Assembly: GCA_021740995.1 (NCBI GenBank)
Contig: JAIOYR010000001.1
Location: forward strand, 1 to 64,000
DNA: 64,000 nucleotides
Source: Taibaiella sp.
GTDB taxonomy: Bacteria; Bacteroidota; Bacteroidia; Chitinophagales; Chitinophagaceae
Direction of reading: 5' to 3'
The notes under the pieces are model-generated. The model saw nothing but the letters and a program-made list of their open reading frames with translations. It made no database searches and had not been told where the DNA came from. This document shows, one piece after another, positions 8,918 through 17,842 of this stretch (positions are counted from its first letter, which is position 1; every line of letters starts with the position of its first letter). The position numbers were made by a program, and so were the translations under genes.

Positions 8918-9904
8918 ATGAAGGCAACATTACTAAACTTGCCCAATACAGCCAAGAAGGTTGTATTTATTTTGTGCCTTACGGCTTTTATTTTGCTCGG
9001 CACACCACCGCCCATTGCGCTGCTTGCAGGCATTATCATAGCCCTTGTTACCGGGCATCCATACATTCACCTCAACAAAAAGGCTACTACCATGCTGCTG
9101 CAGGTGTCTGTGGTATGTCTGGGTTTTGGGATGAATCTCGAGCATGCACTCAAGGCCGGCAAAGAGGGCTTTTTGTTTACAGTTGCCACTATTGCAGTTA
9201 CGCTGATAGCTGGCTATTTTATTGGCAAAAAACTGAAGATTGACGATAACACATCCATGCTCATATCCAACGGTACTGCTATTTGTGGTGGCAGTGCCAT
9301 AGCTGCCATAGCACCCATACTCAAGGCTAATGATAACCAGATGAGTGTAGCGCTGGGTACCATCTTTATTCTCAATTCTATTGCGTTGCTGATATTCCCA
9401 CCTATAGGTCATTACCTGGGCATGACGGCAGAGCAGTTTGGCACTTGGTGTGCTATAGCTATACACGATACCAGCTCGGTAGTAGGTGCGGCCAGTGGCT
9501 ACAAGGATGCACTGGGCAAGGATGCACTGGGTATCGCTACCACCATCAAGCTGGAGCGGGCTTTGTGGATAATACCCATTGCACTGGCTACCGCTTATTT
9601 TCAGAAGTCTGCCGGAAAGGTGAAAATACCTTATTTCATATTTTGGTTTATAGTGGCAATAGTTGTTTCTACCTATCTGCCACAGTACTTCCCCGCTATC
9701 AATAACCCCATAGGCGATAAAACTATTTTTCAGTATATATATGCCGCAGGCAGAAAGGGGCTGGTAATTACGCTGTTCCTTATTGGTGCTGGCCTATCGC
9801 TGAAAACCATTAAACAGGTGGGCTGGCGACCCATACTGCAGGGTGTGTTGTTATGGATTATCATAGGCAGCTTGTCGCTGGTAGTAATCAGGGGACTGGT
9901 TTAA
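8918..9904 (+). CDS. YeiH/UPF0324-family putative anion (sulfate) exporter
   Basis: An inner-membrane protein of 328 residues with about ten transmembrane helices. It is recognisable from 'LLQVSVVCLGFGMNL', 'NGTAICGGSAIAAIAPIL' and 'AIHDTSSVVGAA', the conserved core of the YeiH (UPF0324, PSE) family. Some relatives have been linked to sulfate or sulfonate export, but the substrate here is not established. The ATG at 8918 gives the normal N-terminus, and codons upstream overlap the divergent DMP19-like gene's start. No sulfur-metabolism gene is next to it, so context does not refine the substrate. Confidence 0.9.
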   Translation: MKATLLNLPNTAKKVVFILCLTAFILLGTPPPIALLAGIIIALVTGHPYIHLNKKATTMLLQVSVVCLGFGMNLEHALKAGKEGFLFTVATIAVTLIAGYFIGKKLKIDDNTSMLISNGTAICGGSAIAAIAPILKANDNQMSVALGTIFILNSIALLIFPPIGHYLGMTAEQFGTWCAIAIHDTSSVVGAASGYKDALGKDALGIATTIKLERALWIIPIALATAYFQKSAGKVKIPYFIFWFIVAIVVSTYLPQYFPAINNPIGDKTIFQYIYAAGRKGLVITLFLIGAGLSLKTIKQVGWRPILQGVLLWIIIGSLSLVVIRGLV

Positions 9905-10055
9905 TAGAAAAGAGAGTGGGATATGTTATTTAAAACATGGCGTTATAACAAAAATTATATCAACAGAAACATAACTTTCCCGTAATTTGCCAAAATAACA
10001 GCATGTAATAATGTGTGCTGGTTACAGTGCAGTTCAATAAAATATATAACGGTTC

Positions 10056-11153
10056 ATGAGATTATTTGTTGCCACGTGTATACTTGCCGGTTTATCTTTT
10101 TCGTCTTTTGGTCAGGATAAAAAAAATGACCTTGCAGCCGAAGACCTGAGAGGGAAGGTGCAGGCAATGACCATAAGGGGGTTTAGGGCGCAGGCTGGTC
10201 TTGCGGGGAGTGTGCTGAAGGGGAATCTGGTACACACAACCATTAAGAAGTACAATACTAATGGGTATCTGCTGGAAAGTACTTCGAGCATAGGTGGTAA
10301 CAAGATTGGCAATATAGATATGCCTTACAGGTCGGCCAAGATTGTGTACAAGTATGATAAGTATAATAATCTCCTCAGCAGTTGTAGTTATAATACCGAG
10401 GGCAAACTCGTGGATTCATCCATTCATGAAGTGGATAAGATGGGCAACCGTATCATCTGGAAAATTTTTAAGGGCAATGGTTATCAGGAGTGGGAGTATG
10501 TATCAGAGTATGACAATACCGGTAATTTGCTGGAAACAAATGACTACCAATGGAGCAAACTTATAGCGCGGCATACCTACAGATATAATGACAACTCCAA
10601 GTGTGTGATGGAAAGTGATTATAATCCGGACGGACGGCTAAACCTGAAAAGACAATTCAGGTACGATGAAAACTGGAATAAAATAGAAGAAATAGAATTT
10701 AACGGAAATGGCAGCTATAATGCCCGCCGCACCTACGGCTACAATCAGTGGGGCAAGGCAGTGGAGGAGCGTGAATACCTGACTGATGGCTCTGAAGAAC
10801 ATACAAAAGTGCTGAAGGAATATGATACGGAAGACAACGTGATTGAGATCAGACAATTTGATATAAAAGGCAAGTTGGTATATCTGGGCAAGTTTGATAA
10901 ACATAACAATCACCTTGCCGATATTACTTACAATGCCGATGGTAGTATACGGGAGAAGGTAACTGCTGAGTACAAGTATGATGCTTTTGGCAACGAGATA
11001 GAAGAACTGTTGCGGCTGGCAGAGCGGGTGGCTGCGATAAGGAGTACCTATAAGTATGAGTACGATTTTATGGGCAACTGGATAAAGAAGACCGTTTTTG
11101 AGGACGGAGAGCCGGTGAGAATAGCCGAGAGAGATTTGGTGTACTACGATTAA
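10056..11153 (+). CDS. Secreted YD-repeat-like protein
   Basis: A 365-residue protein with a Sec signal peptide ending at Phe-Gly-Gln (about residue 20). The body consists of ten or more short imperfect units around 'Y-x-Y-D-x-x-G-N', for example 'YKYDKYNNLLSS', 'YDNTGNLLETNDY', 'YRYNDNSKC', 'YNPDGRLN' and 'YDFMGNWIKK'. These resemble the YD repeats that build RHS and teneurin shells. It has neither the RHS core motif nor a C-terminal toxin domain, so it is not a polymorphic toxin as it stands. It probably forms an exported beta-structure of unknown function. It may be co-transcribed with the Fe-S cluster gene 38 bases downstream. Confidence 0.7.
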   Translation: MRLFVATCILAGLSFSSFGQDKKNDLAAEDLRGKVQAMTIRGFRAQAGLAGSVLKGNLVHTTIKKYNTNGYLLESTSSIGGNKIGNIDMPYRSAKIVYKYDKYNNLLSSCSYNTEGKLVDSSIHEVDKMGNRIIWKIFKGNGYQEWEYVSEYDNTGNLLETNDYQWSKLIARHTYRYNDNSKCVMESDYNPDGRLNLKRQFRYDENWNKIEEIEFNGNGSYNARRTYGYNQWGKAVEEREYLTDGSEEHTKVLKEYDTEDNVIEIRQFDIKGKLVYLGKFDKHNNHLADITYNADGSIREKVTAEYKYDAFGNEIEELLRLAERVAAIRSTYKYEYDFMGNWIKKTVFEDGEPVRIAERDLVYYD

Positions 11154-11191
11154 GTCCGTGTTTGGAATTTACCTTTAGGAATAATGAGCGT

Positions 11192-11671
11192 ATGATACCC
11201 GATAAATGGGAAGTGTTGTCGAAAGAGCACCAGAAGGCATATAAGTATATGCTGGAGAAGGGCAATAAAAACAAGATGCTGCGTGCATTGCCCGATTTGC
11301 ATGAGGAGGCATTTAGCAATATCAATTGTCTGGATTGTGCACGTTGCTGCAAGAGCCACTCACCCCGCTTTAAGCAGCCCGATATAAAAAGGATTGCAAA
11401 GACGCTTAGGATAAAGGAAGGTGAGCTGGTAGACCGATACCTGAAAATAGATAAGGAGGGCGATTATGTAACTAAGGAATCGCCTTGCCCGTTTCTGGCA
11501 GAAGATAATACCTGTGATATTTATTATGACCGTCCAAGCGATTGCCGTAGGTATCCCTATACTGATGAAGATGTTTTGATCAAAAGGATACAGCTGACAC
11601 TCAAAAACTCGATGGTATGCCCGGCTACCTATGTGGTGCTGGAGAAGCTGCTGGAGTTGGATAAAAAATAA
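11192..11671 (+). CDS. YkgJ-family cysteine-cluster (putative Fe-S/Zn) protein
   Basis: A small cytosolic protein of 159 residues. Its cysteines fall in the YkgJ/UPF0153 pattern: 'NCLDCARCCKSH' (C-x2-C-x2-CC), then 'SPCPFLAEDNTCDIYYDRPSDCRRYP'. This pattern is thought to bind an iron-sulfur cluster or zinc. The biochemical role is not established. I chose the ATG at 11192, and a TTG ten codons earlier is also in frame. It ends 3 bases from the convergent tcdA stop, so neither gene has room for a separate terminator here. Confidence 0.88.
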   Translation: MIPDKWEVLSKEHQKAYKYMLEKGNKNKMLRALPDLHEEAFSNINCLDCARCCKSHSPRFKQPDIKRIAKTLRIKEGELVDRYLKIDKEGDYVTKESPCPFLAEDNTCDIYYDRPSDCRRYPYTDEDVLIKRIQLTLKNSMVCPATYVVLEKLLELDKK

Positions 11672-11674
11672 GTG

Positions 11675-12403
11675 CTAATCCTTATCCATCAGATCTCTTA
11701 TTACTACCGATGCTACAGCGGCACCAAATGTGGCAGGCAGATAAGATATAGTACCATAGGCCGACTTTTTGAAATTGGAGCCATCGGTAAGCATTAGTGA
11801 TTCTTTAATGGGCTCCTCAGGAGAGAATACAACCTTGATTCCCTTGTATATGCCATCGTCTTTCAGTTGTTTGCGTATCTGCTGTGCAAAGGGACAATTG
11901 TAGGTTTTGGAGATGTCTGTTACCTGCAGGCGGGTAGGGTCCAGCTTGGCGCCTGCTCCCATAGAGCTCACCAGTGGTAGTCTTTTGGCGTATGCCGCTT
12001 TTATAAACGTAAGTTTTGGGGTAATGCTGTCTATGGCATCTACTACATAGTCCAGGTCGCCCTGTAATAGCTCATTTACCCGCTCAGGCATCACAAATTC
12101 CTTTATCACATGTAGCTTTAGTTCGGGGTTTATTTGCATCAGGCGCTCGCCCATCAGGTCAGCCTTGCTCAAGCCATGGGTGGTGGCAAGAGCAGGTAGT
12201 TGCCTGTTTCGGTTGCTGGGGTCTACTACATCGCCATCTATTATGGTCATTTCGCCTACACCCGACCGGCAGATGAACTCTGCTGCAAATGAGCCCACAC
12301 CACCCATGCCCACCACAAGTACGTGGGCATTCATCAGCTTGTTTAGTTTTTCTTTACCTATCAGTAGTTCTGTTCTGGACAGCCATGCCGTATCGGTCAT
12401 CAT
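11675..12403 (-). CDS. tcdA: tRNA threonylcarbamoyladenosine dehydratase (TcdA/CsdL-type)
   Basis: A ThiF/E1-like ATP-dependent enzyme that cyclises N6-threonylcarbamoyladenosine (t6A37) of tRNA to ct6A. The nucleotide-binding loop 'GMGGVGSFA' is at about 32-40, and the 'IDGDVVDPSNRNRQ' motif (about 55-68) is diagnostic of this branch of the ThiF superfamily. A length of 242 residues is normal. Its ATG overlaps the TatD stop by four bases (ATGA), so the two are translationally coupled. The t6A partner gene tsaE lies far away at 50915. The assignment rests on motif and length; a generic ThiF/HesA protein is the alternative. Confidence 0.88.
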   Translation of the reverse strand: MMTDTAWLSRTELLIGKEKLNKLMNAHVLVVGMGGVGSFAAEFICRSGVGEMTIIDGDVVDPSNRNRQLPALATTHGLSKADLMGERLMQINPELKLHVIKEFVMPERVNELLQGDLDYVVDAIDSITPKLTFIKAAYAKRLPLVSSMGAGAKLDPTRLQVTDISKTYNCPFAQQIRKQLKDDGIYKGIKVVFSPEEPIKESLMLTDGSNFKKSAYGTISYLPATFGAAVASVVIRDLMDKD

Positions 12404-13050
12404 TTCGTAAAAACGTTTTTGAAGTTCTGTTGCACCTGCAAAATAATAGTATCTGCCGAAGTATTCCTTATTTCTGCGGCACTTTGATATATTTCGGTTA
12501 TCGTCTTCCCCGAATCGTCTGTCTCCAGAAAATACCTTTCGAGAGGTATGCTCCTGAATGCATCTGCCACCTGCACCTTGCTTTGCAACAAAGAAGCTCC
12601 AAAGGAAAGATAGTAGCCCCTGGCTATTATTTTGTCGGCAATGGTTTGTTTTTTATTGAAGCCATGAAATATCACCGGTACAGATACCTTCTTGTTTTCC
12701 AGTAGTTGTAACACCTCGTCATAGGCACGCACACAATGTAAAATAAGCGGTTTTTGTAGCTCGTTTGCCAATACGATATGCTGCACAAAAACAGATAGTT
12801 GTAGGTTCCAGTCTGTATTGCAAACCTTGTCCAGTCCACACTCGCCTATGGCTAAGACATTGGGTAAGGAGGCAGCCTTTTGCAATTCCATAAAATCCGA
12901 AACATGACTTTGCAGATACCAGGGATGCAGTCCCACACTACAAGCGACAGAGGTGCGAGCTGTTTCAAAACCCTTATACAGATTCAATACTGCCATGCTG
13001 TCGCGTGTGGTAGCGTCATTATGAGTGTGTATGTCTATATAGCGCTCCAA
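12400..13050 (-). CDS. TatD-family metal-dependent hydrolase (TTG start)
   Basis: A TIM-barrel metallo-hydrolase of about 216 residues. The first metal site 'IDIHTHND' opens the protein, 'IGECGLDK' supplies the central Glu, and 'LILHCVRAYDE' and 'ETDDSGKTI' follow as in TatD. The TatD family includes DNases and D-aminoacyl-tRNA deacylase-like enzymes. The protein is shorter than classical TatD (about 260). The frame remains open upstream into the TonB receptor gene but has no ATG. TTG at 13050 (giving Met-Glu-Arg-Tyr-Ile-Asp) or GTG at 13065 is the likely start. It follows the TonB receptor by 55 bases and overlaps tcdA by 4. Confidence 0.85.
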   Translation of the reverse strand: MERYIDIHTHNDATTRDSMAVLNLYKGFETARTSVACSVGLHPWYLQSHVSDFMELQKAASLPNVLAIGECGLDKVCNTDWNLQLSVFVQHIVLANELQKPLILHCVRAYDEVLQLLENKKVSVPVIFHGFNKKQTIADKIIARGYYLSFGASLLQSKVQVADAFRSIPLERYFLETDDSGKTITEIYQSAAEIRNTSADTIILQVQQNFKNVFTK

Positions 13051-13105
13051 AGTTGGGAATGACACCAGGTCAATGCTGTAAAGGTAAGGAAGGAAATAGC
13101 TTTTG

Positions 13106-15289
13106 TTATAGCTTGATGCCTGCAGTAAGGTAGAAGCTCCTACCCTCGCCGGGAATAATGCCGGGGCCCGGATAGCCGGTGGCGCGGCGGGTAAAGTAGG
13201 CGGTACCCAGCACATTGTTCACCGTGCCTTCCAGCGTTAGCTTGTGCCATGTCCATGCTGCCGACAGGTCGGCTACCTGATAGGCGGGTATTATGCCATT
13301 AACTGCTGCTACTTTGTCTGTAGTTGCATTAGTTGCATCGGCATACTGGTCTGACAGTGCGCTGAATTGCAGGGTTAGTTTAATGTTTTTATATCCGCTC
13401 TGTATACCCGCTTTCCAGTTCATATGCGGCACATATTCTACCTGATTTCCTTCTATGTTTTTTATGGGGCTTTTGGTATATCTCGCATCAGTAAGTGCGA
13501 GGTTGGAGTAGATATTCAGTTTCCAGTCAGTAGCAGTAGTGCCTGTCAGTTTCAGTGCATCCAGCTCAGCAAATGTTTCTACACCATAGATATTGGCAAC
13601 GCCAATGTTGCCACGGCGACGTTTCACTATAGAGTTGTTGGAGTAAAAGTACTCACCTATACGGTTGCCATAATACAGAAAAAACAAGCTGGCATCGAAA
13701 CGCAGCACTTCTTTTACATTCCCACGGAAGCCCAGGTCAGCATTCCAGCCTTTTTCGTCACTTATATTGGGGTCTATCTCAAACGATGGATTGACTACTC
13801 TGATGTCGCTGAACGTTACAGATCGGTAGTTCTGCGATATATTGCCATACATTTCGAGGTTGGAAGAGAATTTGTAGCCGGCACCCACCGCAGCCAACAC
13901 GAATGTGCGGGGGCGTATACTTTTTTCATTGGTTACTATGTCACTTATAACACTATCCCTGAGGTCCAGCACTCGATTGTGGTAGAGTCCTTGTGCCTGT
14001 GTCGTAATATGCTCTATCCTGATACCTGGTGTTATGTTGAGCTTAGAATTGAATCGGAAAATGTGCTCTGCAAATGCAGCAAGATTGATATTGGGAAATG
14101 TATAGTCGCTCAGCATTTTGGTGCTCTCGCTTTCCATGCTGAAGGAAGGACCACTGCCATTGTTTACATAGCCTTGCCTGCTGGTAGTATGCCCATTGTA
14201 GGCTCGAATACCGCCCAGGAATGTCTGTGGCTGAGATCCCACAGTGTAGCGGTGCATAAGCCGCGACTCCATGGTTACGTTCCTGAACGTGCCTTTCAGC
14301 AAATCGCGGTCGCCGCCATTGTCAGGCTGCGATGGTCTGTTTGGGCGAAAGCCTATTGCATCGCGCGATGCCATCAGGCCATTTGTGCGTGTTTGCAGGC
14401 GCGTACGGTCTGTAATCCGGTAATCCCACTCCAGATCTACCAGGTTCCAGTTTACTGCAAACCAGTTGCGCGCTCTGTTGCTTTGCCTTGGGTCTTGCTC
14501 AAACATAGCATCGGTGAGACCGCCGGGCTGCTGCGCCAGGTATTGGTGGTGTGTGAGCTCTATGCCCAGCATGTGTTTCTCTGTAAGGTGGTAATGAAAG
14601 TCGGTATAAAGGTTAATGGCTTCAAAGCCACTATTTGGTCGCCAGCCATTGCCACGCTTATACTGTGCATACGCATAATAGCTGAGCTTGCCGGTAGTGC
14701 CCCCAATACTGTTGAATGAGCTGAAGTAGCCCCACGAGCCAACTGTTTGCCTGCTTTCAAAAGTCACTGGTTTTTTCCAGTCTTCGGGTTGCTTCATCTC
14801 AAAGTTGAGCAAGCCGCCAAACTGTGTACCATATTGCAGGCCTGCAGCACCCTTTATTACTTCTATTTTTTTCAGTGCCTCAGTAGGTGGTGTGTAGTAG
14901 CTTTCAGGATAGCCCAGCGCATCCGCACTTATGTCGTAGCCGTTTTGTCTTACATTGAAGTTAGATGTGCGGTTGGGGTCCAGTCCACGACCACCAATAC
15001 TGAGCTGCAATCCGGAACCGTCGTTCTCGAAAATATTCATACCTGCTACCTTGGCAAATATCTGGCGGGGGTTGTTGGTAGATTTGTTTACCGTAAGCTG
15101 CTCTACGTTGATGAGCTCCGTTTTTTTGCCGGCAGTGAGCTTCATGCCCTCTACCTGATTCATGCTTCTGAAGTCGCTGCTCTTTTTGTCATGTATTTCC
15201 ACCGCCTTCAATTGCTTTATTGTATCCTGTGCAATACAGGATAATGGCAATAAGCAACCAATAAAAAGCAACCAACGATTATAACCCAT
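13106..15289 (-). CDS. FecA-like TonB-dependent outer-membrane receptor
   Basis: An outer-membrane ligand-gated channel of 727 residues, powered by TonB, with a signal peptide ending near Ile-Ala-Gln (about residue 20). The plug domain is visible from about residue 60 to 160: 'RQIFAKVAGMNIFENDGSG', 'SIGGRGLDPNRTSNFNVRQ' and 'ALKKIEVIKGAAGLQYG'. The remainder is a 22-strand barrel ending in 'RSFYLTAGIKL' with the usual terminal aromatic/hydrophobic pattern. It resembles ferric-citrate (FecA) type receptors more than SusC, since no carboxypeptidase-like N-terminal domain is present. The gene overlaps the 3' end of the VKGC homologue by 11 bases, so it is in the same transcript as imelysin and DUF4856. 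The ligand is unknown; iron or another metal chelate is inferred from the imelysin partner. Confidence 0.93.
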   Translation of the reverse strand: MGYNRWLLFIGCLLPLSCIAQDTIKQLKAVEIHDKKSSDFRSMNQVEGMKLTAGKKTELINVEQLTVNKSTNNPRQIFAKVAGMNIFENDGSGLQLSIGGRGLDPNRTSNFNVRQNGYDISADALGYPESYYTPPTEALKKIEVIKGAAGLQYGTQFGGLLNFEMKQPEDWKKPVTFESRQTVGSWGYFSSFNSIGGTTGKLSYYAYAQYKRGNGWRPNSGFEAINLYTDFHYHLTEKHMLGIELTHHQYLAQQPGGLTDAMFEQDPRQSNRARNWFAVNWNLVDLEWDYRITDRTRLQTRTNGLMASRDAIGFRPNRPSQPDNGGDRDLLKGTFRNVTMESRLMHRYTVGSQPQTFLGGIRAYNGHTTSRQGYVNNGSGPSFSMESESTKMLSDYTFPNINLAAFAEHIFRFNSKLNITPGIRIEHITTQAQGLYHNRVLDLRDSVISDIVTNEKSIRPRTFVLAAVGAGYKFSSNLEMYGNISQNYRSVTFSDIRVVNPSFEIDPNISDEKGWNADLGFRGNVKEVLRFDASLFFLYYGNRIGEYFYSNNSIVKRRRGNIGVANIYGVETFAELDALKLTGTTATDWKLNIYSNLALTDARYTKSPIKNIEGNQVEYVPHMNWKAGIQSGYKNIKLTLQFSALSDQYADATNATTDKVAAVNGIIPAYQVADLSAAWTWHKLTLEGTVNNVLGTAYFTRRATGYPGPGIIPGEGRSFYLTAGIKL

Positions 15290-16652
15290 ATATTTTGTCC
15301 TTGTACTCCAGTATCCAGCCATTATGACTGAATGCGTCCTTTTCTGCAGCGAGGTTTACAGATGTATCTGCAAACAATCTGCTTCTTCTTCCGTTTAGTC
15401 CCACATATACGGTTGCGTATACCTGAGGGTCGGTCATTCCGGTTTTACTGTAGTGTTCTTTCAGTATGTGTGCATATTGCAACAGAAAGTCGGGCTGTGT
15501 AGCCATCATTTTCTCCTGATTGCGTGTCAGGAAATCGTTGTTATTCACAGCAATTTTCCTGCCCGTTGCACCGTCTTTTACTACGTACTGTGCATACCCT
15601 GTTTTCTCCATTAGCATCACCCGCCACGAAAACCGGTAACCCTCTTCTGTCCAAAACAACTCGCCGGGCATAAGCAGATATCGCCAGGGAAAAACTAACT
15701 GTATCACAAAGAACACTGCAAACAACACAACAACCGCGCTGCGCCGAAGCGGCGCAAAGGTAAACATATCGTGTCCCATAGCCACAGGCAGGTTTGTAAA
15801 ATAATTTTTACATTTCCTTACTATAGTCTCTATATCCGCTGAATCAAAGAATATGATAGCCGATAATATCATAATGTAGGGGAACATGCCAATAGGGAAC
15901 AGCATAGAGGTGGCTACATGAAATACCACAACAGCGATAAAGGCATAGGGGCGGGTTTTGCGGTATAGTAGAAAAAAAGGCACTGTGAGGTCGTAAATGG
16001 CCCCAAACCAGCTAAACCCATAGGCAACCCATACTTTATTGAACAGAAAGCCTATTAGCGGCATATCGTTTTTGGCAGGCAGCCACAGGCGCAGGGGCAT
16101 AGCCTCCAGCAGCCAGTCGCTATTAAGTTTTGCAAGACCGGCATAGCAGTACACAATGCCTAGCATCAGCCGTATGCTGCCAGTAGTCCATCGGGGTATT
16201 TGTCGTTTCAGGAGTGTGGGTTTCAGCAGTCCATCCAAAGAGAGGTTGGCATTAGCCGGCAGCCATATCATCAGGAACAATACCAGACTCACAAAGTAAT
16301 AGTGATTGAGGTAATTTGTTTTATCCAGCAGCTCTATCCATGTAAAAGTAAGAAACAGGATTACTGCCGACAGCCGGTATAGCAAGCCCAATGCGAAGAA
16401 AAACGCACTAACACCACATACAAAAAACAAAAGGTAGGTATAGTTGCCGGGATGTGGTACCCATTCAAAGCCGTAGTAGTGAAAGAAGTACTTAGGTTGA
16501 ATATATAGCTCATCTATCCATCCCCTCAGCCAGAAACGCACTACACCTCCGCATAACATGATTCCGAATATAAACCTGAAAACAGCAAGAGCAGCCGAGT
16601 AAACCGGCTGCTCCAGATATTCTTTAGTGTGTATCCGAAAAGTGTTTTTCAT
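15279..16652 (-). CDS. Vitamin K-dependent gamma-carboxylase family protein (HTTM domain)
   Basis: An integral-membrane protein of 457 residues. It matches the vitamin K-dependent gamma-glutamyl carboxylase (VKGC/GGCX) family over both the membrane HTTM part and the C-terminal lumenal-type domain. His117 in 'DKTNYLNHYY' and Lys175 in 'AGLAKLNSDW' align with human GGCX His160 and Lys218 (the catalytic base), and both pairs are 58 residues apart. A 'SLDGLL' block at 138-143 matches GGCX 'SVDGLL'. The C-terminal 'DFLLQYAHILKEHYSK' followed by 'PQVYATVYVGLN' matches GGCX 'DMLKQYATCLSRL' and 'PQIYFDIWVSIN'. In animals the enzyme uses reduced vitamin K, O2 and CO2 to make gamma-carboxyglutamate. 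A Bacteroidetes host would offer menaquinol. The substrate here is unknown. The 3' end overlaps the TonB receptor start by 11 bases, and the 5' end is 27 bases from imelysin. Confidence 0.88.
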   Translation of the reverse strand: MKNTFRIHTKEYLEQPVYSAALAVFRFIFGIMLCGGVVRFWLRGWIDELYIQPKYFFHYYGFEWVPHPGNYTYLLFFVCGVSAFFFALGLLYRLSAVILFLTFTWIELLDKTNYLNHYYFVSLVLFLMIWLPANANLSLDGLLKPTLLKRQIPRWTTGSIRLMLGIVYCYAGLAKLNSDWLLEAMPLRLWLPAKNDMPLIGFLFNKVWVAYGFSWFGAIYDLTVPFFLLYRKTRPYAFIAVVVFHVATSMLFPIGMFPYIMILSAIIFFDSADIETIVRKCKNYFTNLPVAMGHDMFTFAPLRRSAVVVLFAVFFVIQLVFPWRYLLMPGELFWTEEGYRFSWRVMLMEKTGYAQYVVKDGATGRKIAVNNNDFLTRNQEKMMATQPDFLLQYAHILKEHYSKTGMTDPQVYATVYVGLNGRRSRLFADTSVNLAAEKDAFSHNGWILEYKDKIYGL

Positions 16653-16679
16653 TAATTGTTATTGCAGATTGAGGGGCTG

Positions 16680-17807
16680 TTAATCTCCGTCATTGTCTGT
16701 ATAGGTTATAGAAATGCCGAATGCAGATACCATGTCTACTTTGAAGAGTGGCACTACTTCCTGCAGTTGCTGATAGATGTTCAGCACCTCTGTACGTTGT
16801 GTTGTTACTCCATCACGGATAGTAGCGGTCAGTCCGCCAAGGCTGTTTTTAGCTTCATCCAGCTCTGTGTTTATTACATCAGCCATCAGTTTGCCATTAT
16901 CATCCTTGGTGCCTATAGCTTTCATATAGTCATGGAATCCGATACCATCTAGATTGTTGCTATAGCCAAAGCCATTATAGAATTTGCCTACAGAGTTTAA
17001 GGCAGCCTGTGCCAATTCCTTAGATAGGGTGGGAGTGTAATATGCCTCGGTCAGTTCTCCTGCTGCAACACCAGTCATCGCTCCTGCCGGCAATCCTATT
17101 TTGCCGGAGCGCAGGTATCGTTCATAATACAGCACAAAAGCATTCGTCATCAATGATAAACTGCTGCCGGCATCGGTGGCGGTATTTGCCACGAATGTGC
17201 TCCTGTAAGTAGTCCACGCAGTTTGAACCGCTCCAACTTTGGCAACCATTTTATTCACTATAGCCTGCAGGTACAGTTTGCGGTTTGCTGCCTGTGCATC
17301 AGTGGTGTAAAATGACACAATAGCAGCATCTGAAGTGGCTATACCTGTAAGCAGATAGTCGAGTGCAGGAAATCCTTGCGCGTCTTTATTGCCAAACTGC
17401 TCCAGGTCGTAACTGCCAGCAGCTATATTGCCATTAACCTTTGAGACCGTAACAGGATATGTATTGATATAGTTGCGTAATGAAATGCTGGCTTCCGGTC
17501 CAAATTCCAGCAGATCTGTTTCCTGCCATGTGAGGTATGCTGCTTTCCATGCAGCACGGGTTTCCGCCAGTTTACTTTCATCTGGTGCGGCTATAAATGC
17601 ATCGGTTTTGGTTTTAAGTGTGCTGAGCTTCCCTGTCATATCAGCATATGCCGGTATCACATAGTTATCAGCATAATTGGCAAGCATTGCCCCTCGGTCA
17701 AAACTACTGTTGTTGTTATCATTGCTGTTGTCATTTTCTTTTTTACAACCCACAGCTGCTACCATTAGTATTGCAGGAAGCATAGTAATAAGTATCCACT
17801 TTTTCAT
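16680..17807 (-). CDS. Imelysin-family (M75 superfamily) lipoprotein
   Basis: A 375-residue lipoprotein with lipobox Ala-Ala-Val-Gly-Cys21, a polar Asn/Asp-rich linker (22-35), and an all-helical imelysin body made of two related halves. Imelysin proteins are implicated in iron or other metal acquisition and lie near TonB receptors or EfeUOB systems. The usual family motif GxHxxE is replaced by Gly145-Phe-Pro-Ala-Leu-Asp150 followed by 'YLLTG', so the motif histidine and glutamate are Pro and Asp. I recall this as a feature of Bacteroidetes imelysins rather than a local mutation, but cannot verify it here. The gene lies 86 bases after the DUF4856 lipoprotein with a hairpin in between. Proteolytic activity has not been established for this type. 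Confidence 0.88.
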   Translation of the reverse strand: MKKWILITMLPAILMVAAVGCKKENDNSNDNNNSSFDRGAMLANYADNYVIPAYADMTGKLSTLKTKTDAFIAAPDESKLAETRAAWKAAYLTWQETDLLEFGPEASISLRNYINTYPVTVSKVNGNIAAGSYDLEQFGNKDAQGFPALDYLLTGIATSDAAIVSFYTTDAQAANRKLYLQAIVNKMVAKVGAVQTAWTTYRSTFVANTATDAGSSLSLMTNAFVLYYERYLRSGKIGLPAGAMTGVAAGELTEAYYTPTLSKELAQAALNSVGKFYNGFGYSNNLDGIGFHDYMKAIGTKDDNGKLMADVINTELDEAKNSLGGLTATIRDGVTTQRTEVLNIYQQLQEVVPLFKVDMVSAFGISITYTDNDGD

Positions 17808-17842
17808 ATCTCGCTATTTTCAGGTGTACTTGTTTTACGGTT

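Noticed and set aside
13424-14719. A 431-codon open frame opposite the TonB receptor
   Set aside because: It is antisense to a clear receptor gene, its residues (many Cys, His, Tyr) are what complementing a barrel gene yields, and no motif is present.
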